The notes beneath the pieces are model-generated. The model was not told where the DNA came from, made no database searches, and worked only from the letters and a program-made list of their open reading frames with translations. Shown piece after piece: positions 49,567 to 62,744 of a DNA stretch of 64,000 bases. Source of the DNA: Acetobacterium wieringae (lineage in GTDB: Bacteria > Bacillota > Clostridia > Eubacteriales > Eubacteriaceae); the NCBI RefSeq assembly GCF_001766835.1, contig NZ_LKEU01000017.1:1-64000 (forward strand), given 5' to 3'. Each line of letters starts with the position of its first letter. Positions within the stretch are counted from its first letter, which is position 1. Both the position numbers and the translations under genes were made by a program.

Positions 49567-50988
49567 ATGAGTTTTTCGGATATCATTTCAGCTGTAAATA
49601 ATTTTGTGTGGGGACCCGTTATGCTGGCACTGCTAATGGGAACCGGTATTTTTTTAACGGTGCGTTTAAAGTTTAAGCCATGGCTCAACCTGGGTTATGC
49701 ACTAAAATCGGTTTTTGCCAAACAAGACAAGACCCATAGTGATGACTCGGGCGATATTTCACCGTTTCAATCGCTGATGACGGCGCTGGCAGCCACTATC
49801 GGTACCGGGAATATTGTTGGGGTGGCTACGGCAATGGTACTGGGGGGGCCAGGCGCTCTGGTGTGGATGTGGATTTCAGCCTTGTTTGGATTATCGACTA
49901 AATATGCTGAAAGTGTTCTGGCGGTTAAGTACCGGGAAACCAATGCCAAAGGTGAAATGGCTGGCGGTCCGATGTACGCCATGAAAAATGGTTTTAAGAA
50001 CAAAAAAATTGGTTTAACCCTGGCCTTTTTGTTTTCCTTGTTTGCCACGGTGGCATCCTTTGGAATCGGTAATATGACTCAGGCCAATTCCATTGCCGGA
50101 GCCGTCAATGGAACCTTTGGGGTACCAACCTGGATCACCGGCCTGATTTTGATGGCATTGGCATTTATGGTTATTCTCGGCGGGATTAAGAGCATCGGTC
50201 GGGTATCCGGGGTCATTGTCCCATTTATGGCCGTCTTTTATGTGATGGCGTCAATTGTAGTTATTATCATCAATTTTGAGAATTTGCCAGCCGGAATTAC
50301 TGAAATCTTTACCATGGCCTTTTCACCGACAGCAATGGCTGGTGGTGTTGGCGGTACCATTATTGCAACGATGCTGACAGCCATGCGTTGGGGAGTTGCC
50401 CGGGGTGTCTTCTCCAATGAAGCTGGTTTAGGGTCGGCACCAATCGCTGCGGCTGCCGCCAAAACCGATCATCCCTCACGACAAGGTTATATCAATATGA
50501 CCGGAACTTTTTTTGATACCATCGTGGTTTGTACCATTACCGGTCTGGTAATTGCTTCATCCGGGGTGCTTGGGACATTGGATGCCAGTGGTGAAATTCT
50601 AATGGGTGCCAATCTGACCATTGCTGCCTTCCAATCGGCATTGGGACCAATTGGCGGCTATATTGTTACCGTTGGCATTACCCTGTTTGCCTTTTCAACC
50701 ATATTGGGTTGGGAATATTATGGCGAAAAGTCGCTGGAGTATTTAATCAAAGCACCAATTGCGGTAACGATTTATCGGGTTCTCTATTGCCTGGTCGTTT
50801 TTGTTGGAGCCACGACGGCCTTGGAAATCGTCTGGAATTTATCGGATGCGATGAACGGCATGATGGCCATTCCCAATTTAATCAGTCTGCTCGTCTTAAG
50901 CAGTGTGGTTGCCAAGGAATGTTTTGAGTTTCAGACTGATTTTTTAATACCAGAGAAATTGGCCTTTAAAGAAGCTAAAAAGAAATAG
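49567..50988 (+). CDS. Sodium:alanine symporter (AGCS family)
   Basis: A 473-residue membrane protein with about 11 helices. PFQSLMTALAATIGTGNIVGVATAM is the AGCS signature near residue 60, and the helices TGLILMALAFMVILGG and RGVFSNEAGLGSAPIAAAAAKTDHP are conserved. It imports alanine (or glycine) with Na+, matching the Na+ bioenergetics implied by hppA. RBS AGGGGG. Preceded by ald. Confidence 0.93.
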   Translation: MSFSDIISAVNNFVWGPVMLALLMGTGIFLTVRLKFKPWLNLGYALKSVFAKQDKTHSDDSGDISPFQSLMTALAATIGTGNIVGVATAMVLGGPGALVWMWISALFGLSTKYAESVLAVKYRETNAKGEMAGGPMYAMKNGFKNKKIGLTLAFLFSLFATVASFGIGNMTQANSIAGAVNGTFGVPTWITGLILMALAFMVILGGIKSIGRVSGVIVPFMAVFYVMASIVVIIINFENLPAGITEIFTMAFSPTAMAGGVGGTIIATMLTAMRWGVARGVFSNEAGLGSAPIAAAAAKTDHPSRQGYINMTGTFFDTIVVCTITGLVIASSGVLGTLDASGEILMGANLTIAAFQSALGPIGGYIVTVGITLFAFSTILGWEYYGEKSLEYLIKAPIAVTIYRVLYCLVVFVGATTALEIVWNLSDAMNGMMAIPNLISLLVLSSVVAKECFEFQTDFLIPEKLAFKEAKKK

Positions 50989-51045
50989 TGAGTCAAGAGC
51001 AATTAAAAATTTAAAAAAAGTTATCAATTCACAAAAATTACTGTT

Positions 51046-51079
51046 GATGAACTGTTAATAAAGATTTTAACAGTTCATC
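51046..51079 (+). other. Perfect inverted repeat after the symporter gene
   Basis: GATGAACTGTTAA (51046-51058) and TTAACAGTTCATC (51067-51079), 13-bp arms and an eight-nt loop. No T-run follows, so it is either a stem that ends the symporter transcript or a regulator-binding site. The rest of 50989-51349 is AT-rich, with only the PFOR promoter below. Confidence 0.5.
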
Positions 51080-51246
51080 CGCAGCCAATTATTGCGAAGA
51101 ATTAATTTGTGAGGATAAAAGTTTTCGAATACACAATACTATCCACTTAAAAGAGATACAAACGATAAAAAGGTTAACATTAATCGTTTTCGGGCTAATA
51201 AACAAAAAAACGCTGCAAAATTCCGGCAAAAAATTACCTGTATTAA

Positions 51247-51279
51247 AGTGTATACACTCAAAAACTAATATGATATAAT
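51247..51279 (+). promoter_or_regulatory. PFOR promoter with palindrome over the -35
   Basis: TATAAT (51274-51279) with TATACA (51251-51256) at a 17-nt spacing. The -35 lies inside the perfect 12-bp palindrome AGTGTATACACT (51247-51258), a likely operator. Confidence 0.5.
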
Positions 51280-51316
51280 TTCATAGATAAAATTTTGCTA
51301 TTTAAACCATCAATAA

Positions 51317-54874
<3,558 letters not shown>

Positions 54875-54883
54875 TTAAATTTT

Positions 54884-54919
54884 TGACACGAGAGACCCGC
54901 AGGGTTTTTCGTGTCGATC
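54884..54919 (+). terminator. First hairpin after PFOR
   Basis: TGACACGA (54884-54891) pairs with TCGTGTC(G) (54909-54916), and inside it ACCC-GCA-GGGT forms a second stem, followed by a short T-run within the fold. Confidence 0.6.
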
Positions 54920-54923
54920 ATAA

Positions 54924-54961
54924 AAAAGCTCCCGTGGGCAATCCCAGGGGAGCTTTTTTAT
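54924..54961. terminator. Strong bidirectional terminator after PFOR
   Basis: AAAAAAGCTCCC with GGGAGCTTTTTT; a 12-bp stem. The A-run on the left lets it also terminate the convergent small gene at 54998. Confidence 0.85.
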
Positions 54962-54997
54962 TGGACTTACCACAAATTGTCGATCGGAAAAGGAACA

Positions 54998-55255
54998 CTA
55001 TTTGCACTTTTGTGGGGAGGGGTGCCGTCTGATAAATCCGTCCAGATCATCTTCCGGGTTATGGACAGTGAGTTCCATTTTGTCCAGATCAAAATCAAAA
55101 TCGAAGGTTGTGTCTGATTTTAATTCTTCCAGGACATCCATGATTAATTGACCATCTGCGACATCTTTCATACTGAGAACGGCTTTGCCATGATCATCAA
55201 AATCGGCAGCTTTTACTTGTTCATGAATGGCTTCGATAATACGTTTCTTTTCCAT
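54998..55255 (-). CDS. Small acidic protein of unknown function
   Basis: An 85-residue acidic protein with no family recognised. The first 45 residues look helical (KKRIIEAIHEQVKAADFDDHGKAVLS); the middle is rich in Asp and Phe (TTFDFDFDLDKMELTV). I chose the ATG at 55255 because AGAGGTG precedes it by five bases; an upstream extension to 55303 is less likely. It lies between PFOR and dnaG on the opposite strand, with its own AT-rich upstream region. No function can be assigned. Confidence 0.6.
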   Translation of the reverse strand: MEKKRIIEAIHEQVKAADFDDHGKAVLSMKDVADGQLIMDVLEELKSDTTFDFDFDLDKMELTVHNPEDDLDGFIRRHPSPQKCK

Positions 55256-55475
55256 AAGAACACCTCTTTCTAATATTATTGTGATTATTTTTTTATTACC
55301 CAAATATTTAACTATTATCCATCGATAACAATTTTTTAAAAAATTAATGAAACTTTATTTTTGTTTAAATATAAAAATAAAGGATATTAAAACAAGGAGA
55401 ATTGCATTTTACTTAGAATAGAGATAATAGACCCTTAAAAAGTCAAGACTTTAATTTTACAAAAGGAAAAAACAA

Positions 55476-57254
55476 ATGACGACTTACTATTCCGAAGAAG
55501 TGATCCAATCTGTCATCGACGCCAATGATATTGTGGATGTGACTTCGGGTTACATGACCTTAAAGAGGGTGGGCAATTCATTCAAAGGAAAATGTCCGTT
55601 TCATAATGAAAAAACAGCGTCTTTCACGGTATCCCGGGAAAAACAGCTGTATCATTGTTTTGGCTGTGGAGCCGGAGGCAATGTGATTACCTTTATTATG
55701 GAAATGGAAAAATTGCCGTTCATGGATGCCCTCAAATTTCTGGCCACTCGGGCAAATATGGTTTTGCCGGAAAAACAAAATCAGCAGGAAGACCATCAGG
55801 CCTATGAAAAAAAGAAGCGGCTCTATGAATTGCATCGGCAGGCTGCCAACTACTATTATAAAATCTTAAAAAGGGCGCCATCTGCCCGGGAGTATCTCAG
55901 TCAGCGTAGCATCAGTCAGGAAACCATCCGAGAATTTGGGCTAGGTTATGCCAGTGAGGACTGGGGCCGATTGACCGATTTTCTGGCGGCCAGCGGATTT
56001 TCTCAGGAAGAAATGCTGGCTTCAGGATTGGTATTATCTTCAGAAAAAAATCGCCATTACGATCGTTTTCGCAGTCGGATTATGTTTCCCATTGTTAATC
56101 CCCGGGGGCAGATTGTCGGGTTTGGCGGTCGTCTGATGACAACCGGACAAAATGGGCCCAAATACCTAAACTCCCCGGAAACCCCAATTTTTTCCAAAAG
56201 TTATGAGCTTTATAATCTCAATCATTGCAAGAACTTTTTGGAAGATGGGCAGATAGTGATTGTGGAAGGTTACATGGATGTGATCTCTTTATATGAAAAA
56301 GGGATCAAAAATACCGTAGCAGCATTGGGAACGGCCTTTACCCCCTTTCATGGAAAAATTCTGGAGCGTTATGCCAATGAGGTAATCATTGCCTTTGATG
56401 GCGATAGTGCAGGGAAATCGGCAACAGAAAAAGCCATGAATATCTTGAAAAAGACCAACTTAAATGTTAAAATATTAAACTTGCCGAGCAATGAGGATCC
56501 AGATTCCTTTGTCCAAAAATTTGGTCAACAGGGATTTTTGGATGCGGTCACCAAGGCCTTAACCATTGTTGAATATGAATTGGGATTACTAAAAAAACAC
56601 AATGATCTTTCTCAAACCGATGGACGGCTCCGTTATGGCAATGAAGCAATTAATGTACTAAAGCAGCTGGAGACATCACTGGAAGTTGATTACTACAGCA
56701 AAATGGTGGCTGGTGAAACAGGAATTAATCAGGAAGTGATAAGACGCGAGGTCATGCGCTCAAAAAAACGGCCGGATAATCCAGTTCAACTGGTTGAATC
56801 GACCCATAATGTGGTAACGCCACAAAAAATTCCCAGGGCCTACCAAAATGCTCAGGAAGTGGTGATTCGCTACTGTTTAAAAAACCCGGAAATTATCGAT
56901 GACGTTCCGATTGACTTTCTGACCGACTCGTTCTATCAGGAACTGATCAGCGTTCTTTTAGAAAAGCGGAAAACCGGCAGCCGGATTGAAGTTAATCAGA
57001 TTATGTCACATTTTGAAGATTCCAAAGAAGTTAAAAAATTAGTTGAGTTTATGATGAACGAGGATGAAGTCTCCCGGTCAGATTATCACGATGCTTTGGA
57101 AATAATGAATCGATTTTATAATGAAGCTCAACTCGACCGACTTTCCGAACAAATTAAGCGGGAGTCAACGACTGGTAATGACGATGAGGTGGCACGGCTC
57201 ACCAATCAACTCATAGAGATTAAGAAAATGATGAAAGAAAACGGGAGGCACTAA
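55476..57254 (+). CDS. dnaG: DNA primase
   Basis: A 592-residue replication primase. CHC2 zinc finger ([29 protein letters not shown], written as two halves: [11 protein letters not shown] and HCFGCGAGG), catalytic N-domain (125-250), Toprim with [13 protein letters not shown] (near 262) and [15 protein letters not shown], and C-terminal DnaB-binding region (430-592). RBS AAGGAAAAAA. It is followed by rpoD after one base, the classical macromolecular-synthesis operon without rpsU. Confidence 0.95.
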   Translation: MTTYYSEEVIQSVIDANDIVDVTSGYMTLKRVGNSFKGKCPFHNEKTASFTVSREKQLYHCFGCGAGGNVITFIMEMEKLPFMDALKFLATRANMVLPEKQNQQEDHQAYEKKKRLYELHRQAANYYYKILKRAPSAREYLSQRSISQETIREFGLGYASEDWGRLTDFLAASGFSQEEMLASGLVLSSEKNRHYDRFRSRIMFPIVNPRGQIVGFGGRLMTTGQNGPKYLNSPETPIFSKSYELYNLNHCKNFLEDGQIVIVEGYMDVISLYEKGIKNTVAALGTAFTPFHGKILERYANEVIIAFDGDSAGKSATEKAMNILKKTNLNVKILNLPSNEDPDSFVQKFGQQGFLDAVTKALTIVEYELGLLKKHNDLSQTDGRLRYGNEAINVLKQLETSLEVDYYSKMVAGETGINQEVIRREVMRSKKRPDNPVQLVESTHNVVTPQKIPRAYQNAQEVVIRYCLKNPEIIDDVPIDFLTDSFYQELISVLLEKRKTGSRIEVNQIMSHFEDSKEVKKLVEFMMNEDEVSRSDYHDALEIMNRFYNEAQLDRLSEQIKRESTTGNDDEVARLTNQLIEIKKMMKENGRH

Positions 57255-57255
57255 A

Positions 57256-58407
57256 ATGAAACTCGAGAAAGTAAAAACCGACGATGTGATCATCGATATT
57301 GACGACGACATCATTGAAATCGAAAAAGTCGCCATTGAGCTGATGCCGGAGGTGCAGCAGCTGTTAAAGCGGGGGAAATCAAAAGGAAATTTAAATAACC
57401 ACGATTTTGAAGAAATTTTGGATAAGGCGGATCTTGACCCCGAAGAAATTGATTCAATCTATTTGTATCTGCAAAAAGAAGGGATCGAAATCGCTTTTAC
57501 CGATCTCGAACTGGAAGCTCTGGAAGCGGCGGAACTTGAGGAAGAGAACCAGAAAGAACTTGAACTGGCAGATTCAGTCAGTGTCAATGATCCGGTTCGT
57601 TTATACTTAAAAGAAATCGGGAAGGTACCCTTACTGACCGGCGATGAAGAAATGGAACTGGCTCGCCGCATGGAAGCAGGCGATGAGATGGCCAAGAAAG
57701 AATTGGCTGAAGCCAACCTGCGACTGGTCGTCAGTATCGCCAAGCGTTATGTGGGCCGGGGTATGTCGTTTCTCGATCTGATTCAGGAAGGAAACCTCGG
57801 CTTGATCAAGGCGGTTGAGAAATTTGATTATACCAAGGGTTTTAAATTCAGTACCTATGCTACCTGGTGGATTCGCCAGGCGATTACCCGGGCCATTGCC
57901 GATCAGGTCAGAACGATCCGAATCCCGGTACACATGGTCGAGACCATCAATAAATTGATCCGGGTTTCCCGGCAATTGCTGCAGGAATACGGGCGGGAAC
58001 CAACCCCCGCAGAAATCGGCAAGGAAATGGGTTTTTCTGAAGAAAAAGTTCGGGAAATTCAGAAAATTGCTCAGGATCCGGTTTCTTTGGAAACCCCGAT
58101 TGGGGAAGAAGAAGACAGCCATTTGGGTGATTTTATTCCCGATGAAGAGGCCCCGGCACCAGCTGAAGCGGCATCCTATGCACTGCTGAAAGAACAGCTG
58201 ATTGAAGTGTTAAATACCCTGACCGAACGTGAAGAAAAGGTGCTGCGATTACGTTTTGGTCTCGATGATGGTCGGGCTCGAACACTTGAAGAAGTCGGCA
58301 AAGAGTTTAACGTCACCCGGGAACGGATCCGACAGATTGAAGCCAAGGCGCTGCGTAAACTCAGACACCCCAGCCGCAGCAAGAAATTGAAGGATTACTT
58401 AACCTAA
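57256..58407 (+). CDS. rpoD: Housekeeping sigma factor RpoD (sigma-A)
   Basis: A 383-residue vegetative sigma factor. Region 1.1 (20-85) is short and acidic; region 1.2 begins [18 protein letters not shown]; region 2 with [17 protein letters not shown] (near 205); region 3; and region 4.2 ending [32 protein letters not shown]. trmK starts one base after its stop codon. Confidence 0.97.
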   Translation: MKLEKVKTDDVIIDIDDDIIEIEKVAIELMPEVQQLLKRGKSKGNLNNHDFEEILDKADLDPEEIDSIYLYLQKEGIEIAFTDLELEALEAAELEEENQKELELADSVSVNDPVRLYLKEIGKVPLLTGDEEMELARRMEAGDEMAKKELAEANLRLVVSIAKRYVGRGMSFLDLIQEGNLGLIKAVEKFDYTKGFKFSTYATWWIRQAITRAIADQVRTIRIPVHMVETINKLIRVSRQLLQEYGREPTPAEIGKEMGFSEEKVREIQKIAQDPVSLETPIGEEEDSHLGDFIPDEEAPAPAEAASYALLKEQLIEVLNTLTEREEKVLRLRFGLDDGRARTLEEVGKEFNVTRERIRQIEAKALRKLRHPSRSKKLKDYLT

Positions 58408-58408
58408 A

Positions 58409-59110
58409 ATGAAGATTAAATTAAGTCCAAGGCTTGAGGTGATTGCCGGTTGTGTGACCGGGGCCTGCTCGATGGCGGATATTGGCACCGATCATGGTTA
58501 CCTGCCAGCGTACCTGGTAGAAAACAAGGGTGTTTGCAGGGCCATCGCCAGCGACATTAACCAGCAACCACTGAAAAAAGCTCAAAAAATTATCGACGCC
58601 CAACAATTACAAAAACAGATCGAGACCCGACTTGGTTCGGGTCTTTCTGTGCTTAAACCTGGCGAGGTTGAGGTTGTTGTTATGGCAGGGATGGGGGGGC
58701 TCCTGATCCGGGATCTGCTAAAAGCCCAGCCAGCTGTTGCCAGAGCGGCAAAAAAACTGGTTTTGCAGCCAATGAATAATCAGGCAGTGTTACGAAGATA
58801 TCTGGAAACAGCGGGGTTTTTAATTACCCGGGAAGAGCTGGCTCGGGAAGGCGATCGGGTTTATGAGATCATTGTGGCCGAGCCGGGAGCGATGATTGTT
58901 ACCACCCCATTGGAATATAAATTGGGTTTTGAGTATTATAGGCATCAGCATCCTTTGCTGGGTGCTCTGATCGACCGAAAAATATTTTTGGAACAACAGA
59001 TTGTAACCAGTACCCGGGGAAGAACCACGGCGGTGGCGGCCAAGCAATTTCAGGAAAGTAGTAGGTTTATCGAAAAACTGAATGAGGTGAAAAAATGTCT
59101 GTCAAACTAA
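58409..59110 (+). CDS. trmK: tRNA (adenine-N1)-methyltransferase TrmK
   Basis: A 233-residue SAM enzyme methylating A22 in tRNA D-loops. MKIKLSPRLEVIAGCV, MADIGTDHGYLPAYLV (SAM motif I), ASDINQQPLKKA and VVVMAGMGGLLIRDLL are all diagnostic. It lies in the same rpoD-trmK-nif3 order as in Bacillus. The end overlaps the next gene by 16 nt. Confidence 0.93.
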   Translation: MKIKLSPRLEVIAGCVTGACSMADIGTDHGYLPAYLVENKGVCRAIASDINQQPLKKAQKIIDAQQLQKQIETRLGSGLSVLKPGEVEVVVMAGMGGLLIRDLLKAQPAVARAAKKLVLQPMNNQAVLRRYLETAGFLITREELAREGDRVYEIIVAEPGAMIVTTPLEYKLGFEYYRHQHPLLGALIDRKIFLEQQIVTSTRGRTTAVAAKQFQESSRFIEKLNEVKKCLSN

Positions 59111-60213
59111 ATCAAATCATCCAGACCATTGAAGCCCTGGCCCCGGAAAGACTGGCTGAAAGCTGGGATAACGTCGGCCTTCAGGTCGGATCGCGGCAAC
59201 AGTGTATTAACCGGATTCTGTTGACCCTGGATGTTACGGCTGATGTAGTTGATGAAGCGGTTGTAAAAAAAGCCGATCTGATTATCGCCCATCACCCATT
59301 TATTTTTAATGGCTTAAAAACCGTATCCTGTGACGGCGAAAAAGGCCAAATGATTGCCCAATTGATTAAAAATGACGTCGCTGTTTATGTGGCCCATACC
59401 AATTTGGATAAGGCCGCCAAGGGTCTTAACCACTATTTGGCCGAGATTATCGGCCTTGAAAAGATTAAAACTCTGGAACCCTCAAATCCGACGAGGTATT
59501 ATAAACTGGTCGTCTTTACGCCGGTGGAAGCCAGTCATAAAATCATCGAGGTATTAGGTAAAAACGGCGCCGGGGCCATCGGTGATTACGATTATTGCAC
59601 CTATCGATCCTCCGGAACCGGTACTTTTCGCCCGAAGGAAGGCGCCAAACCATTTATTGGGGCGGTAGATAAGATGACCAGCGTTTCGGAAGATCGGATT
59701 GAAGCCATTGTAGCGGCGCCTGAATTAAATAATCTGATTGCGGCCCTAAAAAGAAATCATCCCTACGAAGCGATGGCCTATGATGTGATCCCGCTGGAAA
59801 ATGGGGATTTAATGAATGAAAACGGACTCGGAAAAATTGGGATATTAAGTCAGCCTATCGGAGCCGTCGATTTTATTACCGAAATAAAAAAACGGTTGGA
59901 TCTCCCCACTTTAAGAGGGGCCGGTAAGGTTCCGGAGATTGTTCGTCGGGTGGCTATCTGTTCCGGCGCTGGAGCGGATATGATCGGTCTGGCCAAAGCC
60001 AAAAGAGCCGATGTGCTAATCACCGGGGATCTCAAACATCACGACGGGCAACGGGCTCTGGAAAACAACATCTGGGTGCTGGATGCTGGTCATTACGGCA
60101 CTGAGAAATGGGTAACCGACTGTCTTAAACAAATGCTGACAGCCGGTTTGGAGGACGCCTGCCCGGAAATGATTGTTGCGGAGTCGTCCCGGGATTTTAT
60201 TGTGAATTATTAG
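59095..60213 (+). CDS. Nif3-like dinuclear metal-centre protein (YqfO type)
   Basis: A 372-residue NIF3/YqfO protein. ESWDNVGLQVGS, ADLIIAHHPFIFNG and AHTNLDKAAKGLNHYLAEIIGL hold the dinuclear-metal histidines and aspartates; a PII-like inserted domain (about 128-235, with YYKLVVFTPVEASHKIIEV and NHPYEAMAYDV) follows, and the late GDLKHHDGQRALENN / VLDAGHYGTEKW completes the site. RBS GAGGTG inside trmK. The biochemical role is unsettled; a GTP cyclohydrolase I type 2 role has been proposed for relatives. Confidence 0.9.
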   Translation: MSVKLNQIIQTIEALAPERLAESWDNVGLQVGSRQQCINRILLTLDVTADVVDEAVVKKADLIIAHHPFIFNGLKTVSCDGEKGQMIAQLIKNDVAVYVAHTNLDKAAKGLNHYLAEIIGLEKIKTLEPSNPTRYYKLVVFTPVEASHKIIEVLGKNGAGAIGDYDYCTYRSSGTGTFRPKEGAKPFIGAVDKMTSVSEDRIEAIVAAPELNNLIAALKRNHPYEAMAYDVIPLENGDLMNENGLGKIGILSQPIGAVDFITEIKKRLDLPTLRGAGKVPEIVRRVAICSGAGADMIGLAKAKRADVLITGDLKHHDGQRALENNIWVLDAGHYGTEKWVTDCLKQMLTAGLEDACPEMIVAESSRDFIVNY

Positions 60214-60232
60214 AGGGTATAGCAAAAAAGGC

Positions 60233-60261
60233 TTGAAATTTGCGCAAGGACAGTGTATACT
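60233..60261 (+). promoter_or_regulatory. Promoter for rnpB
   Basis: TTGAAA (60233-60238), 17 nt, TATACT (60256-60261). The expected start near 60267 coincides with the first base of the P1 helix of RNase P RNA. Confidence 0.8.
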
Positions 60262-60266
60262 ACAGT

Positions 60267-60608
60267 GATTTAGTAAATCAGATAGTCGCACCCGGAGTAA
60301 TCCGGTTGAGGAAAGTCCGAGCTCCACAGAGCAGGGTGCCGGGTAACACCCGGTGGAGGCGACTCTAAGGCAAGTGCAACAGAAAGTATACCGCCAGCAA
60401 TGGTAAGGATGAAAGGGTGAGGTAAGAGCTCACCAGCGGTGTGGTAACACATCGGCTATGTAAACCCCACCTGGAGCAAGACCAAGAACGGACTGTAAAA
60501 GACGGCTGCTCGTCGTTGTCCTATGGTAGGTCGCTAGAATTTATTGGTAACAATAAATCGAGATAGATGACTATTTAAACAGAACTCGGCTTATAGATTT
60601 AGTAAATC
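60267..60608 (+). ncRNA. rnpB: RNase P RNA
   Basis: About 342 nt with the class signatures: GAGGAAAGTCCGAGCTCCAC (60308 region), GCAACAGAAAGTATACCGCC, the P-loop segment AAGGGTGAGGTAAGAGCTCACC and the 3' end ATAGATGACTATTTAAACAG-AACTCGGCTTATAG. GATTTAGTAAATC at both ends (60267-60279 and 60596-60608) pairs to form P1 with one central mismatch. The P-region layout looks like type A (ancestral), as in most clostridia. It processes tRNA 5' ends. It follows nif3 but has its own promoter and terminator. Confidence 0.95.
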
Positions 60609-60622
60609 ACAAATGTAAGTTA

Positions 60623-60655
60623 AGACTATTGCAGAACTCTGCAATAGTCTTTTTG
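60623..60655 (+). terminator. Terminator after rnpB
   Basis: AGACTATTGCAGA-AC-TCTGCAATAGTCTTTTT: a 13-bp perfect stem with T5. Confidence 0.93.
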
Positions 60656-60681
60656 CGTTTTTTGACCGGGGATTGTATAAT
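60653..60681 (+). promoter_or_regulatory. Promoter of the sigma-54 activator gene
   Basis: TTGCGT (60653-60658), 17 nt, TATAAT (60676-60681). The start of transcription falls at about 60688, inside the left copy of the target duplication of the inserted element. Confidence 0.65.
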
Positions 60682-60695
60682 GAGAGTAAAGTTTT

Positions 60696-60866
60696 TAGGT
60701 AATTGCGAAACTACCGTGAGCTTTGCGTTCAGTTTCGCACGAAACAATTTTTACACTGTACGGCGGACAGTTCGATGAACTGTTCGCCTACACGTTACAA
60801 AATTGTTTGTGGAAACTGCACACAAAGCAATTATTGTTCGGTGTTTTTTCATTTCGCAATTACCTA
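60696..60866. mobile_element. 171-bp MITE-like fold-back element with 11-bp target duplication
   Basis: Termini TAGGTAATTGCGAAA (60696-60710) and TTTCGCAATTACCTA (60852-60866) are perfect 15-bp inverted repeats. The interior is also folded back: CAGTTTCG..AAACAATTTT against AAAATTGTTTGTGGAAACTG, and GGCGGACAGTTCGATGAACTG with TTCGCC at the tip. AGTAAAGTTTT is repeated on both sides (60685-60695 and 60867-60877), a clear 11-bp target-site duplication. It has no coding capacity and must move with a transposase supplied elsewhere. It lies between the -10 and the start codon of the following gene. Confidence 0.88.
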
Positions 60867-60892
60867 AGTAAAGTTTTCAATGGGAGAATACC

Positions 60893-62740
60893 ATGAAGAA
60901 AAAAGAAGCCATCGAAAAAATGATCCATAATAGTTTAAAAATGAATAAACCGGTGATTGGGGTGGCGGTGGGGTCTGGTCTTTTTGCCAAGCAGGCGGTT
61001 AAGGGCGGGGCTGATTTGTTACTGGCCCTGAGTGCTGGTCGCTTTCGTTCGGCGGGCATTCCGTCGATTGGATGCATGATGCCATTTTCCAACAGCAATG
61101 AGTTGGTGTTCGATTTTTCCAGCCGGGAGATACTGCCAAAACTCAAAGATCGGGCCGTGATCTGTGGGATCAATGCCACTGACCCCAATTACACTCATCA
61201 GGAATTGATTCAAAAAGTCCGGGATCTGGGTTTTAGCGGCGTCAATAATTTTCCTACCGTGGGATTGATTGACGGGCAATTCCGGGAATGGTTGGAGGAG
61301 AAGGGCCTGGGTTATGACCAGGAAATCGAATTTATGACAAAGGCTGTGGCCGCCGACCTCTTTACGATTGCCTTTGTCTTTAATGAAGAGCAGGCTCGGG
61401 CCATGACCCGGGCAGGGGTAGATGTTGTCTGTGCCCATTTTGGTTGGACCCGGGGTGGTGAGAAATCCGGCAAGGTTTTTTCCACCATCAATGAATGCCT
61501 GGAAATGACAGAAGCAATTTTTGCGGCCGTCGATGAGATTAATCCCCGCACCTATAAGATGATTTATGGAGGGCCCATCAATTCACCGGAGGATGCCTAT
61601 TATTTTTATAAAAACTCCCAGACTATCGGTTATATTGGAGGCTCCAGCTTTGAGCGGATTCCCACTGAACTGGCGATTTCAGAAACGACCGACAAGTTTA
61701 AAAATTATTATAAATTAAAACAGGAAAATAAGCATTTAAAGAAAGAACTGCTCAAAAAGCGGGGATTTGATGAGATTGTCGGGCAAAGTGTAATCATGCA
61801 GGATATGTATGAACTGATCAATAAGGTGGCCGACAAGGATGTTAATGTGCTAATTCAGGGAGAAAGCGGAACCGGTAAAGAGCTGGTGGCCAAGGCATTG
61901 CATTTTAACAGTAAACGTTGTCTGGGTCCGCTGATCAAGGTGAATTGCGCCGCTTTGCCACCAAATTTATTGGAAAGTGAGTTGTTTGGCCATGAAAAGG
62001 GGGCCTTTACCGGGGCCGATAAACGGCGGCTGGGGAAATTTGAACTGGCCAATAATGGCACCCTGTTTCTGGATGAGATTGGGGAAATGGATGTCGATCT
62101 CCAGGCGAAGGTACTGCGGATTATTCAGCAACAGGAATTTGAACGGGTTGGCGGCGAAAAAACTATTTTTGTCGATGTGCGAATTGTCTGTGCCACCAAT
62201 GTCGATATTAAACAGGCGGTGGCGGACAATCATTTCCGGGAGGATCTTTACTATCGGCTGAATGTGGTAGAAATCAATACCCCACCGTTACGGCGGCATA
62301 CCGAGGACATTCCATTACTTTGCAATCGCTTTTTGGACGAATTCAAAATAAAGTATCAGTTGGAAGAGAAGCGACTGGCACCCGATGCCATGGCCTATCT
62401 GATGGAATGTCCCTGGCCGGGCAATGTTCGCGAACTCAAGCATGTACTGGAGCGGGCGGTGATCCTCAGTGAAGGCAAATACATAAGGCGGGATGACATG
62501 GTGGTGGAAGAATTGCACAAACCAAAATCCGGAAGCAAACCCCAGTCGCTTGAAGTTCATGGGCCGGAGATGCTGTTAACCAGCAAGGAACATCTGGAAA
62601 GTAATTATATTCGGGAAATTCTTAAAGCCTGCCAATGGAACCGCACCGAAGCAGCCCAACGAATCGGTATTTCCCGACGAACCCTTTACAATAAAATCAT
62701 GAAATACCATTTATCCACAGAATCGGAAGGCGCCGATTAA
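60893..62740 (+). CDS. Sigma-54 activator with N-terminal PEP-hydrolase-like TIM barrel
   Basis: A 615-residue fusion. Residues 1-270 match the TIM-barrel family called phosphoenolpyruvate-hydrolase-like (VIGVAVGSGLFAKQAVKGGADLLLALSAGRFR, read as IGVAVGSGLFAKQA and GADLLLALSAGRFR; later GVNNFPTVGLIDG and GGSSFERIPTE), a presumed sensor that may bind a small carboxylate or phosphorylated metabolite. A short coiled linker (275-300) leads to a sigma-54 AAA+ domain: Walker A GESGTGKELVAKAL (near 323), GAFTGA intact (near 367), Walker B GTLFLDEIGEMD, R-finger region. A Fis-type helix-turn-helix (NRTEAAQRIGISRRTLYNKI) ends it. It lacks a receiver or GAF domain. Start ATG 60893 with GGGAGA upstream. 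Confidence 0.9.
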   Translation: MKKKEAIEKMIHNSLKMNKPVIGVAVGSGLFAKQAVKGGADLLLALSAGRFRSAGIPSIGCMMPFSNSNELVFDFSSREILPKLKDRAVICGINATDPNYTHQELIQKVRDLGFSGVNNFPTVGLIDGQFREWLEEKGLGYDQEIEFMTKAVAADLFTIAFVFNEEQARAMTRAGVDVVCAHFGWTRGGEKSGKVFSTINECLEMTEAIFAAVDEINPRTYKMIYGGPINSPEDAYYFYKNSQTIGYIGGSSFERIPTELAISETTDKFKNYYKLKQENKHLKKELLKKRGFDEIVGQSVIMQDMYELINKVADKDVNVLIQGESGTGKELVAKALHFNSKRCLGPLIKVNCAALPPNLLESELFGHEKGAFTGADKRRLGKFELANNGTLFLDEIGEMDVDLQAKVLRIIQQQEFERVGGEKTIFVDVRIVCATNVDIKQAVADNHFREDLYYRLNVVEINTPPLRRHTEDIPLLCNRFLDEFKIKYQLEEKRLAPDAMAYLMECPWPGNVRELKHVLERAVILSEGKYIRRDDMVVEELHKPKSGSKPQSLEVHGPEMLLTSKEHLESNYIREILKACQWNRTEAAQRIGISRRTLYNKIMKYHLSTESEGAD

Positions 62741-62744
62741 ATGA

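Noticed and set aside
54911..55117. A 68-residue plus-strand frame
   Set aside because: It starts within the PFOR terminators and lies opposite the better-supported small gene at 54998-55255.
60623..60655. A CRISPR-like or tandem repeat reading of the repeated AGACTATTG arms after rnpB
   Set aside because: It is a single inverted repeat with a T-run, an ordinary terminator.
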